Shown: positions 1 to 7,997, counted from the first letter of the stretch. The stretch: DNA of 15,842 nt from Burkholderiaceae bacterium (GCA_023253905.1 JALREG010000198.1:1-15842); one strand, 5' to 3'. Notes: generated by a model not told the origin, from the sequence alone. Numbers and translations: made by a program.

Positions 1-391
1 TAAGAACGGGCACCACCTCAACACCGAGTTCGATGGCGGTGTAGCAATTGGCAACGGTTTGCGCCTCAACGCCCTGCGAGGCGTCAACCACTAGGAGCGC
101 CCCTTCGCAGGCCGAAAGCGAGCGGCTTACCTCGTAAGAAAAATCGACGTGGCCGGGCGTGTCAATGAGGTTGAGCGAATACACCTTGCCATCGCGCGCC
201 TTGTAACTGAGCGCGGCAGTTTGCGCCTTGATGGTGATGCCGCGTTCGCGCTCGAGATCCATGGAATCGAGCACCTGCGCTTCCATTTCGCGGTCAGAGA
301 GACCGCCACAGCGCTGGATCAGACGATCGGCAAGCGTGGACTTGCCATGGTCAATGTGGGCAATGATGGAAAAGTTTCGGGTCAGCCGCAT
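1..391 (-). CDS. lepA: Elongation factor 4 (LepA), N-terminal part
   Basis: Partial gene: the first 130 codons are here and the rest lies beyond the left edge. The translation begins [20 protein letters not shown]. It shows the P-loop (AHIDHGKST), the switch I region ([11 protein letters not shown]) and the G3 motif ([10 protein letters not shown]) of a translational GTPase. The stretch [20 protein letters not shown] is diagnostic of LepA rather than EF-G. LepA/EF4 is a cytoplasmic ribosome-bound GTPase linked to translation initiation, 30S biogenesis and back-translocation. The ATG at 389-391 was chosen because family members start a few residues before [13 protein letters not shown]. Only a weak Shine-Dalgarno sequence is visible. 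It lies downstream of the degQ/mucD gene on the same strand, with a possible terminator between, so it may have partly independent expression. Confidence 0.97.
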   Translation of the reverse strand, partial: MRLTRNFSIIAHIDHGKSTLADRLIQRCGGLSDREMEAQVLDSMDLERERGITIKAQTAALSYKARDGKVYSLNLIDTPGHVDFSYEVSRSLSACEGALLVVDASQGVEAQTVANCYTAIELGVEVVPVL

Positions 392-410
392 GGGCGTGTC
401 AGGCTCGGAC

Positions 411-440
411 AAAAACCATCACGCCCCAGGAGCGGGGCGT
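411..440 (-). terminator. Possible intrinsic terminator between degQ/mucD and lepA
   Basis: On the minus strand, ACGCCCC (440-434) pairs perfectly with GGGGCGT (427-421) across a 6-base loop. GATGG and then five Ts (415-411) follow. The T-run starts 5 bases after the stem, so this is a weak or attenuating terminator rather than a textbook one. It ends about 20 bases before the lepA start codon and could reduce read-through from the protease gene. Confidence 0.45.
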
Positions 441-463
441 GTTCAGGCAAACCCGAAAGTGTA

Positions 464-486
464 ACAGGCCAGCATGGCCAGCCTGT
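464..486 (-). other. Stem-loop just after the protease stop codon
   Basis: As minus-strand RNA this 23-base segment folds into a 10-bp stem closed by a 3-base loop. ACAGGC pairs with GCCTGT, then come two G-U wobbles, then GC pairs with GC. It begins 10 bases after the stop of the protease gene. No T-run follows, so it looks more like a 3'-end stabilising or Rho-associated hairpin than an intrinsic terminator. Confidence 0.4.
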
Positions 487-496
487 CGGGGGCGGT

Positions 497-1963
497 TCAT
501 CGAGCCGCTGGCCTCACGGGCACGTATTGGGCGCTGTCCCCGCGACGAATCAGGAGCACATGGGTACGCGAGCGGTCGAGCTTGGCCACGATTTCGTTGA
601 ACTGCTTGGCTGAGCCGATGTCCTGATTATTCAGCGCGAGAATCACATCACCGGCACGGATGCCAGCACGGGCGCCCGCGCCATCGGCCGCATCCACCAG
701 CACCCCCTGCCGAATGCGTAGCTGCTGGCGGCGATCATCGGAAATGTCACTCACGGTCACCCCCAGCAGATTGGCGGCCCCGCGCTCCGGGCTCTCTCCC
801 GGAGCGCCCCGACCCGAGGCCCGGGCGCTGCGGTCGGGTTCGAGTTCGGCCACCGTCAGGTTAAGGTCGCGGGTCGACCCCTTGCGCCAGACCTGAACCG
901 AAACCTGAGTGCCGGGCCGGGTGCCACCCACCAGCCGGGGCAGATCACTCGAGCGCTCGATGGGTCGCCCGTCGAAACGGGTGATGATGTCACCCACCTC
1001 GACGCCGCCCCGCTCGGCCGGACTGCCGGCTTCAACCGAGCGCACCAGGGCGCCGCTCGCCCGCTGAAGGTTAAGCGCCTCGGCGACATCCTTGGTGACT
1101 TCCGCGATACCCACGCCGATTCGACCGCGGGTCACCCGTCCGGTATCCCGCAGCTGGTCGGCCACGCGCATGGCTTCATCGATGGGGATGGCAAATGAGA
1201 TCCCCATGAACCCGCCGGTTCGGCTGTAGATCTGCGAGTTGATCCCGACCACCTCGCCCGCGAGATTCAGAAGCGGGCCGCCGGAATTACCTGGGTTGAC
1301 CGCGACATCGGTCTGGATGAACGGCAGGTAATCACCCGTGTCCCGGCCTTTGGCGGACACAATGCCGGCGGTGACAGTGTTGTCGAGCCCGAAGGGCGAC
1401 CCGATTGCCATCACCCATTCGCCCACCCGAAGTCGGGTGGGATTGCCGATTGGCAGATGCGGTAAGCCCGTGGCCTCGACCTTGACCAGTGCCACGTCAG
1501 TCCGCCGATCCGACCCTACCAGACGGCCCTTCAGCTCGCGCTTGTCGGTGAACGTGACATAGATCTCATCCGCACCCTCCACCACATGATGGTTGGTGAG
1601 CAGATAACCATCGGCGCTGATCACGAAGCCCGACCCCACGCCCCTGGGCACCTCATCGCCTGGGCCTCGACCCCGAGGCTGGGGGCGCTGGTTAGGCGGA
1701 AAAAAACGCCGGAAAAATTCGAAGAAGGGATCGCCCTCTTCCATGCCCTCGGGCATCTGGGGCCGCTGCGGCGGGGCAGCGCCCTCCTTGACCCGCTCAG
1801 TGGTGCGGATATTCACCACCGCCGGGCCGGCCTTCTCTGCGAGATCAGCGAAGTCCGGCAGCTGGCGGGCCTGGGCAGCGCTGACGCCGGCAACCGGCGC
1901 CAGGGTAGGCGTTCCGACCGCAGCGAGCCAGGCGATGGAAGCAACGAGGAGAATTTTTTTCAT
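497..1963 (-). CDS. Periplasmic Do-family serine endoprotease (DegQ/MucD type)
   Basis: This 488-residue protein is a HtrA/Do-family protease-chaperone that degrades or refolds damaged envelope proteins. The N-terminus is a signal peptide: KK, then a hydrophobic stretch to about residue 28, with likely cleavage after AQA at 30-32. The trypsin-like domain carries the full triad: His126 (TNHHVV), Asp156 (RRTDVALVKV) and Ser227 (NPGNSGGP). A Pro/Arg-rich LA-type loop lies at about 58-105. Two PDZ domains follow (about 282-370 and 397-480), the normal DegP/DegQ/MucD layout and length. It sits upstream of lepA, as mucD commonly does in beta- and gammaproteobacteria. However, the rpoE/rseA/rseB genes usually found before mucD are missing here. 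The ATG is followed by seven As (ATGAAAAAAATT). The Shine-Dalgarno sequence is poor. DegP versus DegQ versus MucD cannot be settled from sequence alone. Confidence 0.95.
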   Translation of the reverse strand: MKKILLVASIAWLAAVGTPTLAPVAGVSAAQARQLPDFADLAEKAGPAVVNIRTTERVKEGAAPPQRPQMPEGMEEGDPFFEFFRRFFPPNQRPQPRGRGPGDEVPRGVGSGFVISADGYLLTNHHVVEGADEIYVTFTDKRELKGRLVGSDRRTDVALVKVEATGLPHLPIGNPTRLRVGEWVMAIGSPFGLDNTVTAGIVSAKGRDTGDYLPFIQTDVAVNPGNSGGPLLNLAGEVVGINSQIYSRTGGFMGISFAIPIDEAMRVADQLRDTGRVTRGRIGVGIAEVTKDVAEALNLQRASGALVRSVEAGSPAERGGVEVGDIITRFDGRPIERSSDLPRLVGGTRPGTQVSVQVWRKGSTRDLNLTVAELEPDRSARASGRGAPGESPERGAANLLGVTVSDISDDRRQQLRIRQGVLVDAADGAGARAGIRAGDVILALNNQDIGSAKQFNEIVAKLDRSRTHVLLIRRGDSAQYVPVRPAAR

Positions 1964-2071
1964 GGAGGCGTCCCGGAGGGGGCTTGAGAGTGTTGATTGT
2001 CGCGATATGGGGCGACAGGAACCAGAATCAAGTAGACGTTCGAAGGGGCATTCGTTGCGCGGGTAGGGTCA
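1964..2071 (-). promoter_or_regulatory. Leader and probable promoter region of the protease gene
   Basis: This 108-base gap upstream of the degQ/mucD-type gene contains an inverted repeat, TGTCGC (1998-2003) and GCGACA (2012-2017), with an 8-base spacer. It could be an operator or a leader hairpin. A weak sigma70-like pair on the minus strand, TTGATT with 17 bases to ATATCG, overlaps it. No good match to the sigmaE consensus (GGAACTT / TCTRA) was seen; the closest start is GAACGT without a proper -10. Promoter assignment is tentative. Confidence 0.3.
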
Positions 2072-2554
2072 TTATGATTTCCCTCTCTCCATCCAGAGCA
2101 ACCAGCGCTGAAGCGCGGCCCACTCTTCGGCCGAGGCATCGGAGGCCGAGATCCTGAGGTTCAGTGGCATCCCGGTGGCGGGTGAGGAGGACTGCGAATG
2201 ATCGGCTTCCAGGCGAATCCAGACCGAACGCTCAGCGCGATGCCACCGCGCTGGCAGCATTAACGCCCCCCTGATGGCAGCGGCATCGGTGGAAGGCACA
2301 TTGTCGAGCGCTCGATCATCATGGCCAGGTCGCCAGAAGACTCGCCCCAGGTCGTCAACCTGCATGAACCCGACGGGCGCAAAGTGCCGCCGGCGCAATC
2401 CGATCACCAGCACCGCCACGCAAAGAAGCCCGAGCGCAACGGCCAACGCCGGACGGTCACGCATCAACCAGAGCGCCCAGCCCGACGAAAGAACAGCAGC
2501 TGCGGTTACCGCTGCGCGCTGGCGCGACACACGAGCGCGATCGTCAACCGTCAA
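2072..2554 (-). CDS. Small membrane protein, YgfX/CptA-like
   Basis: This 160-residue protein has two predicted transmembrane segments near the N-terminus (about 14-31 and 36-53), a basic RRR cluster right after the second, and a soluble C-terminal part. That layout, the VDDLGRVFWRPG segment and the C-terminal ASAEEWAALQRWLL resemble E. coli YgfX/CptA (two TM helices, then DGRLRWQG, then SMDEAEWRDLRRILL). YgfX is described as the membrane partner of SdhE and as an inhibitor of MreB/FtsZ. The similarity is distant and judged by eye, so the function is inferred only. The assumed start is TTG (2552-2554), with GTG at codon 9 as an alternative; neither has a strong ribosome-binding site. The gene lies 55 bases after fabF, probably co-transcribed, where rpoE would be expected nearby. 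Confidence 0.6.
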   Translation of the reverse strand: MTVDDRARVSRQRAAVTAAAVLSSGWALWLMRDRPALAVALGLLCVAVLVIGLRRRHFAPVGFMQVDDLGRVFWRPGHDDRALDNVPSTDAAAIRGALMLPARWHRAERSVWIRLEADHSQSSSPATGMPLNLRISASDASAEEWAALQRWLLWMERGKS

Positions 2555-2609
2555 ATGAAAGGCAAGACTCAGGGTAGCGTTTCCGCTGCGTCGGATACGG
2601 GCAGGCCGC

Positions 2610-3842
2610 TCAGACCCGTCGAACCACCAACGTACCGTTGGTGCCGCCGAAACCGAATGAGTTCTTGAGCGCCACGTCGATCTTCATGGAACGAGCCTCG
2701 TTGGCGCAGTAATCGAGGTCACACTCTGGATCGGGGTTCTGGAGATTGATGGTCGGAGGCGAAATCTGGTGATGCACGGCTAACACCGTGAAAACGGTCT
2801 CGATTCCGCCTGCACCGCCCAGTGCGTGCCCGGTCATTGACTTGGTGCTGTTGACGACCAACGCGCGCGCCGCGGCATCACCCAGCGCAGCCTTGATGGC
2901 GTTGGTTTCATTCCGGTCACCAAGGGGGGTTGAGGTGCCGTGCGCGTTGATGTAATGAATTTGATCGCCCGCGGTCTTGGCGTTCCGGAGGGCCGCCTGC
3001 ATGCAACGACGAGGTCCGTCCATGTCGGGTGCGGTGATGTGATGCGCATCGGCGCTCATGCCGAAACCAGCGATTTCGGCGTAAATCCGCGCACCACGAC
3101 GACGCGCGTGCTCGTACTCTTCCAAAACCATCACACCCGCCCCTTCACCCAGAACGAAGCCGTCCCGGTCGCGATCCCAGGGGCGACTGGCCGTCAGAGG
3201 ATCGTCGTTGCGAGTGGATAGCGCGCGCGCAGCACAGAAGCCGCCCAGGCCCAGCGGCGAGATGGTGGATTCGGCGCCGCCCGCCACGATGACGTCTGCG
3301 TCATCATGGGCAATCATCCGAGCGGCATCGCCAATGCAATGCAGACCGGTGGTACAGGCGCTCACCACTGCATAGTTGGGGCCGCGAAGCCCGAACATGA
3401 TGGACAGTTGCCCAGAGATCATGTTGATGATTGATCCCGGCACGAAAAACGGAGAGACCCGACGAACGCCCCGACTGGTCAGTTCACCGTGGGTTTCCTC
3501 GATCAAGGGCAGTCCGCCAATGCCGGATCCGATCACGACGCCGATCCGATCAGCGTTGGCCTCGCTCACCTCGATACCGCTATCGCGAAAAGCCTGCGTA
3601 CCCGCAGCGATACCGTAGTGAATGAACGTATCAAAGTGACGCGCTTCTTTTGGCGACATATAGGTCGCGACGTCGAAGCCCTTCACCTCGCCCGCGATGC
3701 GCGTGGGAAAGCTCGAAGCGTCAAAGCGAGTAACCGGCCCGATACCTGAGCGCCCGGCAACGATACTGTCCCAGGCACTGGCAATATCGTTACCAACCGG
3801 GCTGATGATTCCGAGTCCAGTGACGACGACGCGACGGGTCAC
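2610..3842 (-). CDS. fabF: 3-oxoacyl-[ACP] synthase II (KAS II)
   Basis: This 410-residue condensing enzyme elongates acyl-ACP with malonyl-ACP in fatty-acid synthesis in the cytoplasm. The Cys-His-His active site is complete: Cys163 (VVSACTTGLH), His301 (NAHGTSTPLGD) and His339 (NSTKSMTGHALGGAGG). The C-terminal glycine-rich NSFGFGGTNG motif is also present. Length is normal for FabF. The start is GTG (3840-3842), supported by an excellent GGAGG Shine-Dalgarno about 7 bases upstream and by MTRRVVVTGLGIISPVG matching the family start. It follows acpP, as in most proteobacteria, separated by a 95-base gap that contains a strong stem-loop. Confidence 0.98.
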   Translation of the reverse strand: MTRRVVVTGLGIISPVGNDIASAWDSIVAGRSGIGPVTRFDASSFPTRIAGEVKGFDVATYMSPKEARHFDTFIHYGIAAGTQAFRDSGIEVSEANADRIGVVIGSGIGGLPLIEETHGELTSRGVRRVSPFFVPGSIINMISGQLSIMFGLRGPNYAVVSACTTGLHCIGDAARMIAHDDADVIVAGGAESTISPLGLGGFCAARALSTRNDDPLTASRPWDRDRDGFVLGEGAGVMVLEEYEHARRRGARIYAEIAGFGMSADAHHITAPDMDGPRRCMQAALRNAKTAGDQIHYINAHGTSTPLGDRNETNAIKAALGDAAARALVVNSTKSMTGHALGGAGGIETVFTVLAVHHQISPPTINLQNPDPECDLDYCANEARSMKIDVALKNSFGFGGTNGTLVVRRV

Positions 3843-3870
3843 GGGCTACCTCCGATACTGGTGTGCGCAA

Positions 3871-3899
3871 CCCCGACGAAGCGGAAAGCTGCGCCGGGG
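3871..3899 (-). other. Stem-loop between acpP and fabF
   Basis: The 29-base segment is a hairpin with CCCCG/CGGGG, CG/CG and AGC/GCT arms around a 5-base loop, broken by two single opposed positions. In the minus-strand transcript one of these is a G-U wobble, so the RNA that would actually be made forms the better stem. No T-run follows. A plausible role is 3'-end protection or processing of the abundant acpP message, lowering fabF expression relative to acpP. Confidence 0.5.
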
Positions 3900-3937
3900 C
3901 CGATGACAGCGGCTTCTGATGCTGCCGACTAAAACGA

Positions 3938-4180
3938 TCAGGCCTTGCTGGAGGCCTTCGTGACGTAGTCGATGGCCTGCTGAACAGTGGTGATCTTCTC
4001 GGCCTCTTCGTCCGGGATTTCGGTTTCGAACTCTTCCTCGAGCGCCATCACGAGTTCGACGGTGTCCAGTGAATCGGCACCCAGATCGTCAACGAACGAC
4101 GATTCGTTTTTGATGTCGGCCTCGTTCACACCGAGTTGTTCGGCAACGATCTTGCGGACGCGTTGTTCAATGTTTTCCAT
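3938..4180 (-). CDS. acpP: Acyl carrier protein
   Basis: This 80-residue acidic protein carries growing acyl chains on a phosphopantetheine arm. The attachment site is Ser37 in the canonical [18 protein letters not shown] motif at helix II. Length and composition are typical of AcpP. The ATG (4178-4180) is preceded by a strong GAGGAG Shine-Dalgarno, consistent with very high expression. It lies between fabG and fabF in the standard order and probably has its own promoter in the 76-base gap upstream. Confidence 0.98.
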   Translation of the reverse strand: MENIEQRVRKIVAEQLGVNEADIKNESSFVDDLGADSLDTVELVMALEEEFETEIPDEEAEKITTVQQAIDYVTKASSKA

Positions 4181-4234
4181 TCAGGTACTCCTCGAAAAAG
4201 AGGCCGGCTCCAGACAGGCGGGATGCGCGGCGCG

Positions 4235-4246
4235 ATTGTATAGCAG
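4235..4246 (-). promoter_or_regulatory. Candidate extended -10 promoter of acpP
   Basis: The minus strand reads TGCTATACAAT here. It combines an extended -10 TGn with TATACA, and the overlapping TACAAT is also five of six to consensus. No good -35 is seen at the right distance, as is common for extended -10 promoters. Transcription would begin near 4230, giving a leader of about 50 bases. An extra acpP promoter fits the much higher demand for ACP than for its neighbours. Confidence 0.45.
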
Positions 4247-4256
4247 ATGCCAGGCT

Positions 4257-4997
4257 CTACTCCATGTACATGCCGCCGTTCACATGCAGCGTGACGCCGG
4301 TGATGTATCCCGCCTCCCGAGAGGCCAGAAACCGCACTGCACTGGCCACATCGTTCGGATCACCGAACCGCCCCAGTGGGATTTGTTGCTGCAGCACCGT
4401 CACCTGATCGGGCGATAGCGCTCGCGTCATGTCTGTATCGATAAATCCGGGGGCCACACAGTTGACCGTGATTGACCGGCTGCCAAGTTCGCGCGCCAAC
4501 GCCCGACTCATTCCGGCCACTCCCGCCTTGGCTGCGGCGTAGTTGGCCTGCCCTGCGTTGCCGCTCGAACCCACCACCGACGTGATGTTGATGATACGGC
4601 CGAAGCGCGCTTTCATCATGGGTCGCATGACCAGACGGCTCATCCGAAATACCGAGCCCAGGTTGGTATCGAGCACCGCCTGCCAGTCTTCGTCTTTCAT
4701 GCGCATCGCCAGGCCATCGCGAGTGATCCCGGCGTTGTTGACCAGAATGGCGATGGCGCCATGCGCCACCTGGATGCGATCGAGCAAGGCTTCAGCGGCC
4801 TGGGTATCGTTGACGTCGAGAACGGCACCTTCGCCCGACAGCCCCGCTTGAGAAAACGCATCGGTAATGGCGGCAGCGCCCGCCTCAGACGTGGCGGTTC
4901 CCACCACCTTGGCGCCCGACTTCGCGAGGTCGATGGCAATCGCCCGCCCAATGCCGCGCGAGGCGCCGGTAACCAGTGCAAGCCCTTCAAGCTTCAT
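4257..4997 (-). CDS. fabG: 3-oxoacyl-[ACP] reductase
   Basis: This 246-residue short-chain dehydrogenase/reductase makes the NADPH-dependent reduction of 3-oxoacyl-ACP. The Rossmann motif TGASRGIG (10-17) and NNAG (87-90) are present. So is the catalytic set Asn112, Ser140, Tyr153 and Lys157 (in ITSVVGSSGNAGQANYAAAKAG order). It has the FabG-typical ends VAPGFIDTDMTRAL and ITGVTLHVNGGMYM. The start ATG overlaps the fabD stop in an ATGA junction, so translation is probably coupled. Confidence 0.98.
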   Translation of the reverse strand: MKLEGLALVTGASRGIGRAIAIDLAKSGAKVVGTATSEAGAAAITDAFSQAGLSGEGAVLDVNDTQAAEALLDRIQVAHGAIAILVNNAGITRDGLAMRMKDEDWQAVLDTNLGSVFRMSRLVMRPMMKARFGRIINITSVVGSSGNAGQANYAAAKAGVAGMSRALARELGSRSITVNCVAPGFIDTDMTRALSPDQVTVLQQQIPLGRFGDPNDVASAVRFLASREAGYITGVTLHVNGGMYME

Positions 4998-5926
4998 GCC
5001 ATTTCCCTGAGCGCGACTTCAAGTGACGGCGGATCGAACACCGCACTGACCTTGAGCGATTTGTCGATCCGGGACACCAGCCCGGACAACACCTTGCCGG
5101 GACCGAACTCGATCACGTGCGTAGCGCCGTGCGCCTTCAGCGCCAGCACGACATCGACCCAACGCACCGGCCCCCAGGCCTGACGCACCAGTGCTTCACA
5201 GATGCGCGCCGGATCTGATTCGATCACGGCGTCAATGTTGTTGACCAGCGCAAAGCGAGGCGCCTGAAGGCCCACCGTGCCAAGCGCCACCGCCAGACGA
5301 TCGCCAGCAGGCTTGAGCAGGGAGGAATGAAACGGAGCCGACACCGCAAGCGGCAGCGCACGCTTGGCGCCGAGCGCCTTCGCCCGTTCACAGGCGCGAT
5401 CAACAGCAGACTTGTGGCCCGCAATCACTACCTGCGCAGGGGCGTTGTAATTGGCCGCCTCGACCACCTCCGCAGCGGTGCTCGCCTCGGAGCATGCCTG
5501 GCGCACCTGATCGTCGGTCAAGCCCAGAATTGCAGCCATGCTCCCAGTGCCAACAGGCACCGCTTCCTGCATGGCCTGCGCCCGCAGGCGCACCAATCTC
5601 ACAGCGTCTTCCACCTTGAAACTGCCGGCTGCGGTAAGAGCGGTGTATTCGCCCAGACTGTGGCCCGCGACCGCCGCAGGTTCGGGCCCCCCCGCTTCGC
5701 GCCAGGCAAGGTAGCAGGCGAGGCCGGCAACCAGCATGGCGGGCTGCGTGTTGACGGTTAGCGCGAGCGATTCCGCGGGGCCGTTGGCGATCAGCCGTGA
5801 GAGAGACTCCCCAAGCGCCCGGTCCGCCTCTTGCAGCAGACCCGACACCGCTGCGGATTGCGCAAATCCGTTGAGCATTCCAACGGTTTGCGCACCCTGC
5901 CCCGGAAATACGAAGGCAAGTGACAT
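4994..5926 (-). CDS. fabD: Malonyl-CoA:ACP transacylase
   Basis: This 310-residue enzyme loads malonyl groups onto ACP. It has the N-terminal FVFPGQGAQ motif, the nucleophile Ser90 in GHSLGEY, Arg115 (RLRAQAM) and His200 (SAPFHSSLL), matching the Ser-Arg-His set of FabD. The chosen start is ATG at 5924-5926, one base into the fabH stop (TGATG). A clear GGAG Shine-Dalgarno lies 7 bases upstream, inside fabH. An in-frame TTG one codon earlier would only add one residue. Tightly packed between fabH and fabG, it is surely co-translated with them. Confidence 0.97.
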   Translation of the reverse strand: MSLAFVFPGQGAQTVGMLNGFAQSAAVSGLLQEADRALGESLSRLIANGPAESLALTVNTQPAMLVAGLACYLAWREAGGPEPAAVAGHSLGEYTALTAAGSFKVEDAVRLVRLRAQAMQEAVPVGTGSMAAILGLTDDQVRQACSEASTAAEVVEAANYNAPAQVVIAGHKSAVDRACERAKALGAKRALPLAVSAPFHSSLLKPAGDRLAVALGTVGLQAPRFALVNNIDAVIESDPARICEALVRQAWGPVRWVDVVLALKAHGATHVIEFGPGKVLSGLVSRIDKSLKVSAVFDPPSLEVALREMA

Positions 5927-6915
5927 CAATGAGCTCCTGTCATTCGAACAAGCACGGCGCCCCAGGCGAACCCGCCACCAACGCCTTCAAGCAGCACATG
6001 CTGACCGTTTCGGATGCGACCATCGCGCACCGCAAGATCGAGCGCAAGCGGCACCGACGCGGCTGATGTGTTGGCATGCTGATCGACCGTGACCACGACC
6101 TTGGCCGGGTCCAGCCCCATGCGGCGGGCGGTGGCCTGAAGGATCCGGACATTGGCCTGGTGAGGGATCAGCCAGTCGAGTTGATCAAGCGGAAGCTGCG
6201 CTGCGGCGAGCACCTCGCGCCCGACTTCATCAAGCACCGATACGGCAAGCTTGAACACCGCCTGACCATCCATGGTGAGGAGGGGTGAACCAATGACCAC
6301 GCCGCCGCAGACATTGCCGGGGGTGCGCAGAATGCCCTCATGGCGTCCGTCGGCATGCAGCCGGCTGGCGAGCACGCCGGGCTCGTCAGAGGCTTCCAGC
6401 AGCACGGCGCCCGCACCATCCCCGAACAGCACGCAGGTTCCGCGGTCGTTCCAGTCAAGGATGCGGGAAAAAACCTCGGCGCCGATCACCAACGCGCGAG
6501 TGGCCATGCCGGTCCGGATCATGGAATCAGCGGTGGCAAGGGCGTAAACGAAACCGCTGCAGACCGCTTGAACATCAAAGGCTGCCCCGCCCGGATTGCC
6601 CAGCGCCTTTTGTACCAGACAGGCGGTGCTGGGAAAAACGAAATCGGGCGTGGACGTGGCGACGATGATCAGATCAACCTCGGCCGGTTCACGTCCGGCC
6701 GCCTCCAGCGCGGCGCGCGCTGCTCGGGTGGCAAGATGGCTGCTGGCGGTGTCAGGATCAGCGAGGTAACGCTGCCGGATCCCGGTTCGCTCAACGATCC
6801 AGTCGTCAGAGGATTCAATGCCACGCTCGGCCAGACGGCGCACGAGTTCGGCGTTACTCACGCAATCCGGGGGCAAGGCGCTACCGGTGCCTGCGATTCT
6901 GGAGTATCGCGACAT
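5926..6915 (-). CDS. fabH: 3-oxoacyl-[ACP] synthase III (KAS III)
   Basis: This 329-residue enzyme condenses acetyl-CoA with malonyl-ACP to start fatty-acid chains. The thiolase-fold Cys-His-Asn triad is intact: Cys119 ([12 protein letters not shown]), His252 ([10 protein letters not shown]) and Asn282 (QHANTSAAS). The C-terminal [12 protein letters not shown] is a FabH hallmark. An open frame continues 33 codons upstream, but the start is set at ATG 6913-6915. The family begins there ([15 protein letters not shown]), and the upstream part lies inside plsX. The start is 1 base after the plsX stop codon, indicating coupling to plsX. Confidence 0.97.
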   Translation of the reverse strand: MSRYSRIAGTGSALPPDCVSNAELVRRLAERGIESSDDWIVERTGIRQRYLADPDTASSHLATRAARAALEAAGREPAEVDLIIVATSTPDFVFPSTACLVQKALGNPGGAAFDVQAVCSGFVYALATADSMIRTGMATRALVIGAEVFSRILDWNDRGTCVLFGDGAGAVLLEASDEPGVLASRLHADGRHEGILRTPGNVCGGVVIGSPLLTMDGQAVFKLAVSVLDEVGREVLAAAQLPLDQLDWLIPHQANVRILQATARRMGLDPAKVVVTVDQHANTSAASVPLALDLAVRDGRIRNGQHVLLEGVGGGFAWGAVLVRMTGAH

Positions 6916-6916
6916 T

Positions 6917-7969
6917 TCAGTGCACCCCGGCTGCAATAGCAGCACCCGCTGGCACCCCGTCAGCACGCGGAATGGCGGCAGCGATCCGTTCGGGAAGCCC
7001 ATTTCTGCACGCATCCGCGCAGCGCTGAAGCGCCATTTCGAAGCCCGAGGCGTCGGCTGACCCGTGGCTCTTTACGACCACGCCGCGCAACCCCACAAGA
7101 CAGGCACCGTTGTAACGGCCAGGATCAACGCGGTGCTTGAAGCGCCGCAGAACAGGCATGGCTGCGAGCGCCGCCAGCCGGGACAGGAGAGTGCGGCTGA
7201 ACTCCTCCCGGATCATCTGTCCCAACATTCTGGCAAGCCCTTCCGAGGTCTTGAGCGCAACATTTCCAACGAACCCATCGCAGACGACCACATCAACACG
7301 GCCCTCGTAGATGTCATTGCCTTCGACGTTGCCTACGAAATTGAGCGGGCTGTCGCGAAGTAATTCGGCAGCCTGCCGAACCGCGTCGTTGCCCTTCATA
7401 ACTTCCTCGCCAATGTTGAGGAGCCCGACAGAAGGGCGCTCCCGGCGATCAAGGGCGGTCACCAGCGCCGCGCCCATCAACCCAAATTGCAGGTAATGAA
7501 AGGGTTCACAGTCAACATTGGCGCCCAGATCAAGCATGGTGGTGGCCCCGCCCCGCATGTTTGGAAGCTGGGACGCGATGGCCGGCCGATCAATGCCGTC
7601 GATCATCTTGAGCACAAACCGTGACGTCGCCATGAGTGCGCCGGTGTTGCCGGCGCTTACGCAGCCGTCAGCCCGCCCCTCCTTTACCAGGTCGAGCGCG
7701 ACGCGCATGGAGGAATCACGCTTGCCGCGCATCGCCTGCGCGGGCGCTTCGTCCATACCGACCACTTCCGAGGCGTGGTGCACCCGGACGCGTTCGAGGA
7801 CCGATGCATCAACCGGATGGTCAGCAAGCGTGGCCCGGATGTCTTCCTCGCGCCCCACTAACGTGCACTGGGCGTCGAGCACATGCCTCAGAAAGGCCAG
7901 CGCCGCAGGAATGGTGACCGGGAGACCGTGGTCGCCGCCCATGCAGTCGATCGCGATGCGTACGGTCAT
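6917..7969 (-). CDS. plsX: Phosphate acyltransferase PlsX
   Basis: This 350-residue peripheral membrane enzyme turns acyl-ACP into acyl-phosphate, the donor for PlsY in phospholipid synthesis. It shows the conserved start [11 protein letters not shown], the [10 protein letters not shown] motif (about 105-114), the [18 protein letters not shown] segment and [11 protein letters not shown]. Length is normal for PlsX. The ATG (7967-7969) has no convincing Shine-Dalgarno. The region upstream is occupied by a hairpin just after rpmF, so translation may depend on coupling or on hairpin opening. It joins rpmF and the fab genes in the usual operon. Confidence 0.97.
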   Translation of the reverse strand: MTVRIAIDCMGGDHGLPVTIPAALAFLRHVLDAQCTLVGREEDIRATLADHPVDASVLERVRVHHASEVVGMDEAPAQAMRGKRDSSMRVALDLVKEGRADGCVSAGNTGALMATSRFVLKMIDGIDRPAIASQLPNMRGGATTMLDLGANVDCEPFHYLQFGLMGAALVTALDRRERPSVGLLNIGEEVMKGNDAVRQAAELLRDSPLNFVGNVEGNDIYEGRVDVVVCDGFVGNVALKTSEGLARMLGQMIREEFSRTLLSRLAALAAMPVLRRFKHRVDPGRYNGACLVGLRGVVVKSHGSADASGFEMALQRCADACRNGLPERIAAAIPRADGVPAGAAIAAGVH

Positions 7970-7978
7970 GAGCAGAAC

Positions 7979-7994
7979 CCGCGCTCAGGCGCGG
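7979..7994 (-). other. Stem-loop between rpmF and plsX
   Basis: A perfect 6-bp stem (CCGCGC with GCGCGG) and a four-base loop start 3 bases after the rpmF stop and end 9 bases before the plsX ATG. The 3' arm covers the only G-rich stretch that could serve plsX as a ribosome-binding site. It lacks a T-run and so is not a classic terminator. It may protect the short rpmF message or dampen plsX translation. Confidence 0.4.
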
Positions 7995-7997
7995 CGA

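Noticed and set aside
149..613. 154-residue plus-strand frame over the lepA start and protease end
   Set aside because: Antisense to two recognised genes and the hairpin gap between them; no domain.
6916..7014. 33-codon N-terminal extension of fabH
   Set aside because: It lies inside plsX in another frame, and the family start [11 protein letters not shown] follows the plsX stop by one base.
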